This document shows, piece after piece, positions 1 through 7,997 of a stretch of DNA of 64,000 nucleotides. The stretch covers positions 156,954 through 220,953 of the forward strand of contig JAFSYI010000085.1 of assembly GCA_017450065.1 (NCBI GenBank), read 5' to 3'. The translations under genes and the position numbers were made by a program. Source of the DNA: Lachnospiraceae bacterium. GTDB lineage: Bacteria; Bacillota; Clostridia; Lachnospirales; Lachnospiraceae. The notes under the pieces are model-generated. The model was not told the origin of the DNA. It saw nothing but the letters and a program-made list of their open reading frames with translations, and did no database searches. The stretch's first letter is position 1. Every line of letters starts with the position of its first letter.

Positions 1-522
1 CATAAGCCCGTTTTCCCTAAGAGTTGATCCTGTCTCCACTATATCAACTATAACCTCTGACAGACCTACGATCGGTGCCAGCTCTATCGATCCGTTCAGC
101 TTTATTATATCAACGGTCTGATGCTTTTTATTATAGAAATAATCCTTGGCTATGTGAGGATACTTGGTAGCAACCCTGATCATTTCATGGTGCTTTAAAA
201 GCTCTGCGGATGATTCGGGACCGCATACACACATTCGGCACTTACCGAATCCAAGATCCAGAACCTCGTAGCATTTCCTGTTTTCTTCCATTATGGTGTC
301 CTTGCCCACAACTCCGATATCTGCCGCACCGTATTCAACATAGGTCGGAACATCGGGACCCTTTGCAAGGAAGAACTTAAGCTTAAGTTCTTCGTTCACA
401 AATATGAGCTTCCTTGTTGTCTTGTCCTTCATTTCCTCACAGGTAATGCCTATCTCTTCAAGAAGCTGAAGAGTCTTATTCGCAAGCCTGCCTTTTCCCA
501 ATGCAAATGTAATATAGTTCAT
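1..522 (-). CDS. hisG: ATP phosphoribosyltransferase catalytic subunit HisG (short form), 3' end cut by window edge
   Basis: Reading the minus strand from 522 gives an open frame to base 1 (174 residues) beginning [14 protein letters not shown], with the substrate-binding stretch [11 protein letters not shown] and [15 protein letters not shown] further on, all typical of HisG. The enzyme joins ATP and PRPP in the first step of histidine synthesis. Short-form HisG lacks the C-terminal regulatory domain and needs HisZ, which is encoded immediately upstream (37-nt gap). Two ATGs are adjacent (525 and 522); the GGGGG Shine-Dalgarno lies 1 nt before the first and 4 nt before the second, so 522 is preferred. 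Short forms are usually a little over 200 residues, so only the last 30-40 residues should be missing. Confidence 0.95.
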   Translation of the reverse strand, partial: MNYITFALGKGRLANKTLQLLEEIGITCEEMKDKTTRKLIFVNEELKLKFFLAKGPDVPTYVEYGAADIGVVGKDTIMEENRKCYEVLDLGFGKCRMCVCGPESSAELLKHHEMIRVATKYPHIAKDYFYNKKHQTVDIIKLNGSIELAPIVGLSEVIVDIVETGSTLRENGLM

Positions 523-558
523 CATTCCCCCGGACTTTCATTTATATTTTATGTATCT

Positions 559-1734
559 CTATCTTATGATCGTGAAGCCTCTGTCTTTCGCAAACAGTTC
601 TGTCTTTTCCTTACCGTATGCGGTTTCGTTCATGATAACTGCCCGTTTCCCCGCTTTTCTTATTTTGGAGGCCTGCTCATAAGCCTTTCCCCTGTTCTTA
701 CTGTTATACAGTATCAGATAACTCTCATCTTTTTCCAAAGAAATATCGATCTTCTGTCTTTCCAGTATTGAAAGAAGCTGGTCTATTCTTATACAGAATC
801 CTACGGCTGCGGCTTTTTTCCCGAATTCCGATAACAGGTTATCATATCTTCCTCCCTTTATTACGGCATCTCCGCTTCCGTAAGTATAAGCCCTGAATAT
901 TATACCCGTATAATAATTGTATTTACTGAGCATTCCAAGATCGAAGGAAATATAGTCGGCCACTCCGTTTTTCTCAAGCATTCCGTAGATTGAAACCAGT
1001 CTTTTCAGTGCATCCTTCGCTCTGCCGTTGCTTACATAACTCTCTGCTTCCTTAAGTATGTCTATACCTCCGAACAGTTCGGGGATGCGTGAAAAAATAT
1101 CCTTTACATCATCGCTTATTTCGAGGGAGTCGAGGATATCCCTTGTTCCGAAATAGTTCTTATCATTTATCATTTCGCGAAGAAGCAGTTCATTCTCCTC
1201 ATCTATACCGTATTCACCGCAGAGTCCCTTGAAGAATTCAAGATTGCCTATGCTTATCTGAAAATCTTTAAGTCCGCAGCTTATAAGTGCTTCTACCGTC
1301 ATAAGGATCATTTCCACATCAGCGTCTTCACTGCCGTCGTTTATAAGCTCAACGCCTATTTCCGTATTCTCTTTAAGCCTACCCTGATAATCGGTGGAAT
1401 TATTAAATGTGGATCCTACATAGCAGAATCTTAAAGGCATCGTCTCCTCAGTAAAATACTTTGCGGTCGCCCTTGCTATCGACGGAGTGAAATCCGGCCT
1501 GAGAGCCAGGGTATTTCCCTCCTTATCAAAGAATTTGTACAGCTCGCGCGAAGGTATTGTGCCGATATTTCCCGAAAAAATATCAAAGAATTCAAATGTC
1601 GGTGTCTTTATATCTTCATATCCGTATCTGCCGATAAGCGTCTTAAGTGTGCTGCACACCTTAAGCTTCTTCTTCAGTTCATCTCCGTAATTATCCCTGA
1701 CGCCCTCAGGCGTATGGATCAGCTTATTCTCCAT
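559..1734 (-). CDS. hisZ: ATP phosphoribosyltransferase regulatory subunit HisZ
   Basis: This 391-residue protein has a class II aminoacyl-tRNA-synthetase-like catalytic fold: motif-2-like LRPDFTPSIAR at residues 78-88 and a GGRYDNLL motif near residue 295, both close to HisRS. The final anticodon-binding domain is reduced, and the gene sits directly before a short-form hisG. These three facts separate HisZ from a true histidyl-tRNA synthetase. HisZ assembles with HisG into a hetero-octamer and is needed for activity and for histidine feedback. The start ATG follows AGGAG with 5 nt spacing. A consensus promoter lies about 90 bp upstream, so hisZ-hisG looks like the head of a histidine operon that continues past the left edge. 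Confidence 0.93.
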   Translation of the reverse strand: MENKLIHTPEGVRDNYGDELKKKLKVCSTLKTLIGRYGYEDIKTPTFEFFDIFSGNIGTIPSRELYKFFDKEGNTLALRPDFTPSIARATAKYFTEETMPLRFCYVGSTFNNSTDYQGRLKENTEIGVELINDGSEDADVEMILMTVEALISCGLKDFQISIGNLEFFKGLCGEYGIDEENELLLREMINDKNYFGTRDILDSLEISDDVKDIFSRIPELFGGIDILKEAESYVSNGRAKDALKRLVSIYGMLEKNGVADYISFDLGMLSKYNYYTGIIFRAYTYGSGDAVIKGGRYDNLLSEFGKKAAAVGFCIRIDQLLSILERQKIDISLEKDESYLILYNSKNRGKAYEQASKIRKAGKRAVIMNETAYGKEKTELFAKDRGFTIIR

Positions 1735-1822
1735 GTTATCTCCTGTACACAGGCAGTCATTTATGCCCGGTCAATTTCCGTTTGTGCTTTAGTGTTGTAA
1801 TGTGTTATCAGACCACCGCAAA

Positions 1823-1851
1823 ATTATATTTGAAACGGTCTCACTTGTCAA
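1823..1851 (-). promoter_or_regulatory. Consensus sigma-A promoter for hisZ-hisG
   Basis: On the minus strand the -35 box is TTGACA (1846-1851), the spacer is exactly 17 bp and the -10 box is TATAAT (1823-1828), a perfect match to consensus. The -35 overlaps the recU stop codon, so hisZG is transcribed separately from the recU group. The predicted leader is about 80 nt. It ends in a short CCTGT/ACAGG inverted repeat (about 1742-1753) that partly covers the hisZ SD. I see no T-box or His-rich leader peptide. Confidence 0.85.
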
Positions 1852-2384
1852 GAATCGCGCTCCTGAAGGTCTTTGTTGAGCAGATCAAAATAGGGGACGA
1901 TCACTCCGTGCTTATGTCTGATTATATACTCCTCATCAAGCTCTTCGTACCTGAAGCTCTTTCTTCCTCCTTCGAGCATACGGTTCCAGAATATCATCAG
2001 TGTCCTGAGCTTAAGGTAATAGAATATATCCATTCCGGAAAAATAGATCAGGAAGAAAGCTATCCCACCCTGTTCTTCGAACTCATTCATGAACCGGACC
2101 TGATGCTCATGAATATTGGCAAGAGCAAAGGTTTCCCTGGCACATTCCTTGGCATCAAAACATACCGGTATTCCCTGGACTGCTCCTATATAATCCACCG
2201 TACTCTTTTGATCGAAATACGCGAGAGTGATCTGTTTATGCGCCTTATCAATATTAATAGGGGTTATTGGCGTCGGAATCTTCTGGATAAGTCCGAGCTT
2301 ATTATCTCTGTATTTTTCGTTGGTCCTGTTGATCAGCTCCTCAAGTGTCGAGCCCCTGAGTCCCCTGCTGTTCCATGTAGGCAT
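1848..2384 (-). CDS. recU: Holliday junction resolvase RecU
   Basis: A 178-residue protein with the RecU N-terminal block NSRGLRGSTLE and the nuclease motif STVDYIG (D64) followed by CFDAKE (D77, K79). C-terminally it has the HEHQVRFM and GRKSFRYEELDE blocks of the family. RecU cleaves four-way junctions in Gram-positives, acting with RuvAB (encoded at 27.8-29.6 kb here). By alignment from memory with Bacillus RecU, D64 and K79 match catalytic residues, while D77 replaces a catalytic Glu, a conservative change. The ATG follows AAGGTGG with good spacing, and the gene overlaps the 3' end of the upstream pseudouridine synthase gene by 44 nt, so translation is probably coupled. Confidence 0.93.
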   Translation of the reverse strand: MPTWNSRGLRGSTLEELINRTNEKYRDNKLGLIQKIPTPITPINIDKAHKQITLAYFDQKSTVDYIGAVQGIPVCFDAKECARETFALANIHEHQVRFMNEFEEQGGIAFFLIYFSGMDIFYYLKLRTLMIFWNRMLEGGRKSFRYEELDEEYIIRHKHGVIVPYFDLLNKDLQERDS

Positions 2385-3369
2385 CTGTATCCACCTTAAA
2401 TAAATCCCTTATTATACTTCCCATACCTTCGGGCGGCCGCGCTGTAAAAGTACGTCCCGCCAGATATTTAAGCTCTCCTTCCGTGCTCCCCGGTATACAG
2501 AGCTTATATGCGTGAAGGCAGTACCCTCCTCTGCCATGTCCACCGTATTTTCTGTCTCCAAGAAGAGGATGACCAAGTTCCGAAAGCTGTGCGCGTATCT
2601 GATGTGATCTTCCGGTTATAAGATCTATCTCCAACAGCGTGTGCTCCGCTGCTGTCTCTAACGGTCTGATATAAGTCTCGATCCTTACGGATCTGTCTGA
2701 AGGTTCCGGGTTGATCTCAGACTTGTTGGACCTTCTGTCCTTTGACAGATAACCGACATGAATACCGCTCTTCTCAACTCGTCCTTCTGCCACACAAAGA
2801 TAATACTTATGTATTGTTCTTTCTTTAAGAGCAGCATTTACTGCGGCATTGGTCCTGTAGTCCTTTGCAAATATGATGATCCCGGAGGTATTTCTGTCCA
2901 GCCTGTTGCATACGGACGGTTTGAATATCTTAAGCTTTTCCGGAGTAAGCTCACCTTTGTTTATAAGATGATCAAGGCAGAGCTCGTTAATCGATATATC
3001 ATCCGCAGCTGCCTTCTGCGAAAGAATACCCACGGGTTTATTTACAAGAAGAAGCTTTTCGTCCTCAAATATAATCCGTGAACTTATGCCGGATGAACTA
3101 TCCTTATCAGCAGCGCTCTTCGACCCGGTATTTTTCCCCGGATACTTATCGGATGAAAATTTTTCAAAGGTTTCATCCGAAAGATATATCCTTATGACAT
3201 CACCGTGATACAGGCGTTCTTTTCCCTCTGCCTTCTTTCCGTTCAGGGTAATGTTCTTCTTTCTGAGCATCTTATAAATAAATCCTGTGCCTGCCCTGTC
3301 CAGTATTTTAAGAAGCTGTTTGTCAAGTCTTATTCCCTGTTCCGTTTCGGCTATCACAAATTCCTTCAA
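2341..3369 (-). CDS. RluA/RluD-family 23S rRNA/tRNA pseudouridine synthase with S4 domain
   Basis: This 342-residue protein has an N-terminal S4 RNA-binding domain (about 1-65), a charged Ser/Lys linker (about 70-95) and a pseudouridine synthase domain with NRLDRNTSG at 155-163; D158 is the catalytic Asp. Most relatives read HRLDxxTSG, so the first residue is Asn here. It isomerises specific uridines in large-subunit rRNA or tRNA; the target cannot be told from sequence. The start codon is TTG (3367-3369), about 7 nt after GGAG. The 3' end overlaps recU by 44 nt and the membrane-protein gene ends 15 bp upstream of the start, so the three are likely co-transcribed. Confidence 0.88.
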   Translation of the reverse strand: MKEFVIAETEQGIRLDKQLLKILDRAGTGFIYKMLRKKNITLNGKKAEGKERLYHGDVIRIYLSDETFEKFSSDKYPGKNTGSKSAADKDSSSGISSRIIFEDEKLLLVNKPVGILSQKAAADDISINELCLDHLINKGELTPEKLKIFKPSVCNRLDRNTSGIIIFAKDYRTNAAVNAALKERTIHKYYLCVAEGRVEKSGIHVGYLSKDRRSNKSEINPEPSDRSVRIETYIRPLETAAEHTLLEIDLITGRSHQIRAQLSELGHPLLGDRKYGGHGRGGYCLHAYKLCIPGSTEGELKYLAGRTFTARPPEGMGSIIRDLFKVDTDAYMEQQGTQGLDT

Positions 3370-3383
3370 AGTAAGTCTCCGTT

Positions 3384-3992
3384 TTAAAGAACAACACTCA
3401 GCAATGTATCAAGAACCGATCTGTCTGCCTTAATGTCCTGTGCTTTCAGATCTGAAAGTTCATCTGTTCTTTTAATGAAATCTTCTCTTTTCCCGTATAC
3501 CTTAACAGTGATGTCCTTATATCCCTCATTACCGATCACTCCCATAAGATGCTCAGTAAGCTTCTTTATATCCTGAGTCCCGTTTACGCCGGAACCTTTA
3601 ATACCGGAGTTCCCCGGGGGATAACTGCATATGAGGGTTTTATTCTTACAAACCGATGCTTCCACATAATATGTCTTTTCATATGTGGTGAACGGCGTTT
3701 CATATATGATACACATATCACCGGCATGTTCCGAATAGCTCTTATGGATATCGGCAGGAAGCGATCTGAATCGTAAAAACATAATGAGATTTACCATACT
3801 CTTACTGGCCGGCAGTATTGAAAGCACAGCTATGATGGTAAACATATTCTTCGGTGTATTAAGGCTGAAATACCCAAACAGATATATCCCTATTGCACAT
3901 ACATACAGAACCAGCGTAATGAGCAATACTCTTTTACGCTGGTAACTGATATAACCCCATTCACCTTTAACCCTTTTATTCAAGTCCTTCAC
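3384..3992 (-). CDS. Conserved hypothetical membrane protein between two pseudouridine synthase genes
   Basis: I do not recognise a named family. The 202-residue protein has a short basic N-terminus, two hydrophobic helices (about 19-38 and 51-73) and a soluble C-terminal part of about 125 residues with mixed alpha/beta character and many charged residues near the end. A topology with the bulk of the protein in the cytoplasm is likely. The start is GTG at 3990-3992 and overlaps the end of the rsuA-like gene by 17 nt, so translation should be coupled. Its fixed place between two rRNA-modification genes says little about its role. No catalytic motif is visible. Confidence 0.75.
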   Translation of the reverse strand: MKDLNKRVKGEWGYISYQRKRVLLITLVLYVCAIGIYLFGYFSLNTPKNMFTIIAVLSILPASKSMVNLIMFLRFRSLPADIHKSYSEHAGDMCIIYETPFTTYEKTYYVEASVCKNKTLICSYPPGNSGIKGSGVNGTQDIKKLTEHLMGVIGNEGYKDITVKVYGKREDFIKRTDELSDLKAQDIKADRSVLDTLLSVVL

Positions 3993-4713
3993 TCTCTTTT
4001 AACTTATTTAATTCATCATCCGTGAGACGTCTGAACTCTCCGGGCGCAAGTTCTTCATCCAGCTTCACTCCGCCTTCACTGATCCGCTTAAGATAAGTAA
4101 CCCTTGCTTCATAAGCATAGAACATTCTCTTAACCTGATGAAATCTGCCTTCGGTAATGGTAAGCTCGTATCCGTAACCCTCATATGGCTCAATTACCCG
4201 GGCTTTCTTTAGTATGGCAGGCAGACACGGCTTCTCTTCCCCGATATAGAGTCCCTTCAGAAATGCCTCGTATGCAATTTCGGGAAGTTCTTTATCCACA
4301 ACCGCATAATATGTCTTTTCAACATGTTTTTTGGGTGATATGAGCTCGTGGCAGAGCTGTCCGTCATTCGTAATAAGCAGAAGTCCCTCAGTATCCTTGT
4401 CAAGCCTTCCCACAGGAAAAAGTCCGTCGGTCCTGACACCTTTGAGATACGATATCACTGTATCAGAAAGTCCGTCCTTTACCGCACTGACACACCCCTG
4501 CGGCTTATTCAGCATATAATACGAATACCTGCTGTAATTAAGCCTGTTCCCATCCAAAGTGACCTCATCGTCTTCCCTTATCTTATATCCGGGAATATCG
4601 ATGATACTGCCGTTTACGTATACCCTTCCTGCCTTGATCGCAGGAACGGCCTGTTTGCGGCTCAGCACGCCGCATTCTGAAATATAACGGTCAAGCCTGA
4701 TCAGTTCACTCAT
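3976..4713 (-). CDS. RsuA/RluB-family pseudouridine synthase
   Basis: The protein (245 residues from the ATG at 4713) has an N-terminal S4 domain (MSELIRLDRYISECG) and the RsuA-type catalytic motif GRLDKDTEGLL near residue 105, where the Asp is the nucleophile. The C-terminal GRFHQVKRMF motif is also typical. It modifies a uridine in 16S or 23S rRNA. A GTG two codons upstream (4719) is in frame but lies only about 4 nt after GGAG, whereas the ATG is 10 nt away and matches the usual family start. The 5' end overlaps pepD by 8 nt and the 3' end overlaps the membrane-protein gene. Confidence 0.9.
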   Translation of the reverse strand: MSELIRLDRYISECGVLSRKQAVPAIKAGRVYVNGSIIDIPGYKIREDDEVTLDGNRLNYSRYSYYMLNKPQGCVSAVKDGLSDTVISYLKGVRTDGLFPVGRLDKDTEGLLLITNDGQLCHELISPKKHVEKTYYAVVDKELPEIAYEAFLKGLYIGEEKPCLPAILKKARVIEPYEGYGYELTITEGRFHQVKRMFYAYEARVTYLKRISEGGVKLDEELAPGEFRRLTDDELNKLKESEGLE

Positions 4714-6166
4714 TGGCACATTTCTCCATAACTTTTAGAAGCAGCCTGTAGGTTCTCTCGGTCGAGCTGATATTAAGCTTCTCTTTGGGCGTATGGATAT
4801 TCTCAATATCGGGCCCCAGTGATACTATATCAATCCCCTTAACCTTGTCAAAGATTATACCGCATTCAAGTCCCGCATGTATCGAGGTAACAACAGGTTC
4901 CCTGTCAAACAGCTCCCTGTAGGTATCCACAACCATTGTACGAAGCCTGGATCTTTCCCTGTATTCCCATGCCGGATAATCCGATTCAACAATAAACTCC
5001 CCGCCTATGGTCTCGGTCAGATATTCAAGCTTGTCGCTTAATGCTTCCTTGGCAGAAGATATCGAACTCCTGATACTGACGATCACCTCAAAATTATCTT
5101 CACGAAGTCTTACGATACCGGCATTTGAAGAAGTCTGCACTATACTCTCCGATTCCGGACACATCTTTGCAATACCGTCCGGGATCGTCATAAGCAGGAA
5201 GATCACCCTTTCCTGTGTCTTGGGAGTAAGGACCTCTGTAGTCATCCTGTCCCTGCATTCGGTATATATCGTAATATTGCTTTCTATCTTTCTGTACTCG
5301 TTTATTATCTCAAGTTCAAATTCCGTTATCAGATCTTCAAATCTCGTAGCATCCTTTGCATCGATAATGACAGATGCCTTCGCCTCTCTGGGTATCGCAT
5401 TATCCTGAAGACCTCCCTTAAGATAATACAGTTTAAAATTAACCTTTCCTTTCAGATGATGCAGAAGCCTGCCCATTATCAGGTTGGCGTTTCCCCTGTA
5501 TTTATCGATCTCCGATCCCGAATGTCCTCCCAGCAGTCCGCAGATAACTATATCGTATGCTATTCCGGTGGCTTCATGGTATCTTACAGGTACCATGCAT
5601 TTAACCTTACGTCCTCCGGCCGAGCTTACAAGTATTTCACCCTCTGTTTCATTATCTATATTTATCATCCGCTTCGACTTAATGAAGGATGCATCAAAGC
5701 CATCCATTCCGGTCATACCGGTTTCTTCTCCTGTCGTAAAAAGACATTCAAGAGGAGGATGTACCAGTTTATCATCATCCAGGATGGCCAGCATATAAGC
5801 AACCGCTATACCGTCATCTCCTCCAAGAGTGGTTCCCTTGGCATACACATAATCATCCATCACGGCAAGCTTGAGAGGATCCTTTGTAAAATCAAACCTG
5901 GGATCGTAATCCATGTTCTTCTCACATACCATATCAAGATGCCCCTGAAGTAACAGAGGCCCTTTATTTTCACATCCCCTTGAACCCTTCTTGCGGATCA
6001 GTACATTATCATAATTATCCTTGTTGTATTCAAGCCCTCTTTCTTTGGCAAATGAAACACAATAATCCGCAATAGCTCCTGTGTTTCCGGAGCCATGCGG
6101 AATATTGCATATTTCTTCAAAAAATCCAAATACATTCTGCGGTTTCAGGCCGCTCAGTACTCCCAT
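4706..6166 (-). CDS. pepD: Aminoacyl-histidine dipeptidase PepD (peptidase family M20C)
   Basis: A zinc metallopeptidase of about 486 residues. The metal-site motifs are GHLDMV (about residue 75), GGDDGIAVAY (about 115) and EETGMTG (about 147), in the order seen in M20 enzymes. A central lid/dimerisation domain follows, then a C-terminal HAGLECGI motif. PepD cleaves Xaa-His and other dipeptides in the cytoplasm, recycling amino acids from imported peptides. The longer frame begins at 6187, but AAGGAAGTGAAGG lies just before the inner ATG at 6166 (MGVLSGLKPQN), which also matches family N-termini, so that start is used. Confidence 0.92.
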   Translation of the reverse strand: MGVLSGLKPQNVFGFFEEICNIPHGSGNTGAIADYCVSFAKERGLEYNKDNYDNVLIRKKGSRGCENKGPLLLQGHLDMVCEKNMDYDPRFDFTKDPLKLAVMDDYVYAKGTTLGGDDGIAVAYMLAILDDDKLVHPPLECLFTTGEETGMTGMDGFDASFIKSKRMINIDNETEGEILVSSAGGRKVKCMVPVRYHEATGIAYDIVICGLLGGHSGSEIDKYRGNANLIMGRLLHHLKGKVNFKLYYLKGGLQDNAIPREAKASVIIDAKDATRFEDLITEFELEIINEYRKIESNITIYTECRDRMTTEVLTPKTQERVIFLLMTIPDGIAKMCPESESIVQTSSNAGIVRLREDNFEVIVSIRSSISSAKEALSDKLEYLTETIGGEFIVESDYPAWEYRERSRLRTMVVDTYRELFDREPVVTSIHAGLECGIIFDKVKGIDIVSLGPDIENIHTPKEKLNISSTERTYRLLLKVMEKCANE

Positions 6167-6221
6167 ATCCTTCACTTCCTTTGTCATAATCCGTATATCT
6201 TATGACGCCCGTTATCCGTGA

Positions 6222-6866
6222 CTACTTTTTCAACATATCAAGGCTTATATCGCCTGTATGTCCCGCTTTGGTATTATCTGACATACCGTCCGTACCTTCT
6301 ATCGATGCGATCTCTTTGGCAAGCTCAACACTCGGATACAGGTCGGACCTGTTCTTGTCTATTACGCTCTCGCAGCTCTTAAGCCTCTCTAAAAGGCCTG
6401 AATACTTGGACTGTGCATCTCCTATCGCTGTCTTTATTATACCCTGAAGCTCTGCAAGCATATCATCCGTGTACTTCATGGCCGACTGCCTTATTCCATT
6501 GGCATCCGCAGTAGCCGTGTCAAGTATCTGCTGCGCCTGATTCACAGCCTGTTGTACCACCTCATTCGCCTGAGCATATGCCTGCTGCATGATTTCATGT
6601 TCATTTACCATATGATCTGTATGGATCTGAGCCTCATTGATCATAGCCTCGGCTTTTTCCTTGGCATCATTGAGAATCGCTTCCTTATTGCTGATTATCT
6701 TCTGGTAGCGTTTGATCTCATCGGGTGTCTTCATCCTCAGTTCCCTGAGCAACTCTTCCATATGTTCCTTGTCTACCAGAATCTCCGTACTTGAAAATGT
6801 CTTGAATTTACATCCGTCAATAAAGTCTTCGATTTCGTCAATGATCTGTTCGATTTTACTGCTCAT
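6222..6866 (-). CDS. Coiled-coil protein of unknown function (DivIVA/ATPase-subunit-like), next to coaD
   Basis: This 214-residue protein has no signal peptide or membrane helix. Residues about 50-165 are an Ala/Gln/Glu-rich alpha-helical heptad pattern (EKAEAMINEAQ, NEVVQQAVNQAQQ) predicted to be a long coiled coil. The N-terminus carries a short DEIEDFIDGCK segment and the C-terminus is a short polar tail. The look resembles DivIVA-like or F/V-ATPase stalk proteins, which is why such proteins are sometimes labelled ATPase. No nucleotide-binding motif is present, so I would not use that name. The ATG follows AGGAGAG. It lies between coaD and pepD in one run of same-strand genes, which suggests co-transcription but not function. 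Confidence 0.8.
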   Translation of the reverse strand: MSSKIEQIIDEIEDFIDGCKFKTFSSTEILVDKEHMEELLRELRMKTPDEIKRYQKIISNKEAILNDAKEKAEAMINEAQIHTDHMVNEHEIMQQAYAQANEVVQQAVNQAQQILDTATADANGIRQSAMKYTDDMLAELQGIIKTAIGDAQSKYSGLLERLKSCESVIDKNRSDLYPSVELAKEIASIEGTDGMSDNTKAGHTGDISLDMLKK

Positions 6867-6882
6867 TTACTCTCTCCTCACC

Positions 6883-7374
6883 CTATGAATATTTATTTAT
6901 CCCGTACTTTTCATAAACCAGACGGGCTATAAATTCCGGAACAAATTTACTTATGTCACCGCCAAAGCTCGCAACCTCTTTAACCGTTGATGAACTCAAA
7001 TATGCGTATTCCAGACTGGTCGTCAGGAATATGGTATCCACCTTCCTGCTGAGCTTTCTGTTGGTCTGTGCCAGCTGAAGCTCGAATTCAAAATCGGTTA
7101 TGGCTCTAAGTCCTCTAATGATAACGCGCGCATTATTCTTTTCACAATAATCAACGAGAAGACCGTCATAGCTTTCTACCGTAACATTGGGCAGATCGCG
7201 TGTCGCCTCCTTAATAATATTAACACGTTCATCTACAGAAAACAACGGAGTTTTCCCTTTGTTGTTCAGCACGCTTACCGTAAGTTCATCGAAGATATCC
7301 GCTGCTCTCCGTATGATATCGATATGACCGTAGGTAATAGGATCAAAGCTCCCCGGATATATTGCTTTCTTCAC
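6883..7374 (-). CDS. coaD: Phosphopantetheine adenylyltransferase CoaD
   Basis: A 163-residue nucleotidyltransferase of normal family length. [11 protein letters not shown] (residues 8-18) is the T/HxGH-type nucleotide-binding motif, followed by the NKGKTPLFS loop, the [14 protein letters not shown] substrate-binding block and the C-terminal YLSSSTVKE motif. It transfers AMP to 4'-phosphopantetheine, the penultimate step of coenzyme A synthesis, in the cytoplasm. The start codon is GTG (7372-7374). The gene overlaps rsmD by 32 nt. rsmD-coaD is a widely conserved pair in Firmicutes. Confidence 0.95.
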   Translation of the reverse strand: MKKAIYPGSFDPITYGHIDIIRRAADIFDELTVSVLNNKGKTPLFSVDERVNIIKEATRDLPNVTVESYDGLLVDYCEKNNARVIIRGLRAITDFEFELQLAQTNRKLSRKVDTIFLTTSLEYAYLSSSTVKEVASFGGDISKFVPEFIARLVYEKYGINKYS

Positions 7375-7948
7375 CCTGCGCCAGTCCTTTCTCCGCCCTT
7401 CTTTTCAGAAACAGATGGCAGTTGTTCTTATACTTTTTGAATTTCATTATATCGTATGGCAGTCTTTCGATAAAATCAAAATCCGTATTAATGGAAGCCT
7501 CCGTAATGATAATGGCATCCTCTCCCACAAGCCCCGTGGAAGCAAGGTATTCAAGGACCGGCCTTTCATAACCCATATCATAAGGGGGATCCATAAATAT
7601 TATATCAAACTTTCCCCTTCCCTCAAGCCTGTGCAGGGCAGTAAGTACATCTGTACTGATTATTTCAGACCGGTCTGCGAATCCGGTTTTGCTGATATTT
7701 TCCTTTATGCAGGCCAGAGCCGGCTTACTGTTTTCAACAAACACAGCCCTCTTTGCCCCTCTGCTCAGCGCCTCTATTCCTATCCCGCCGCTTCCGCTGT
7801 AAAGATCAAGAAATACGGTATCCGTATAAATATACGGCATCAGAATATTAAACAGTGTTTCTTTTATCTTATCGGAAGTAGGCCTTGTTTCGTAACCGGG
7901 CGGCGTCTTTAGCGGAAGCCGTCTGGCACTACCGGCTATAACTCTCAT
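7343..7948 (-). CDS. rsmD: 16S rRNA (guanine(966)-N2)-methyltransferase RsmD
   Basis: From the ATG at 7948 the protein has 201 residues and starts [11 protein letters not shown], the family signature. It then shows the SAM-binding loop [10 protein letters not shown] (48-57) and the catalytic DPPYD motif (120-124) of N-6/N-2 amino-methyltransferases. It methylates G966 of 16S rRNA in the small subunit. A longer frame runs up to 8038 and would overlap the topoisomerase gene, but the inner ATG has GAGG upstream and gives the standard N-terminus. The gene overlaps coaD and lies 49 bp downstream of the topoisomerase A-subunit gene. Confidence 0.95.
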   Translation of the reverse strand: MRVIAGSARRLPLKTPPGYETRPTSDKIKETLFNILMPYIYTDTVFLDLYSGSGGIGIEALSRGAKRAVFVENSKPALACIKENISKTGFADRSEIISTDVLTALHRLEGRGKFDIIFMDPPYDMGYERPVLEYLASTGLVGEDAIIITEASINTDFDFIERLPYDIMKFKKYKNNCHLFLKRRAEKGLAQGEESNISGEL

Positions 7949-7997
7949 TCCAAACCTCACATATTTATAATCAACATCCATGACCGGAAGGCTTAAT

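Noticed and set aside
559-1734. Histidyl-tRNA synthetase
   Set aside because: Paired with short-form hisG and too short for HisRS with a full anticodon-binding domain; HisZ fits better.
1735-1816. T-box or His leader peptide before hisZ
   Set aside because: The leader is only about 80 nt, has no T-box core (GGGTGG...CCGCG) and no run of His codons.
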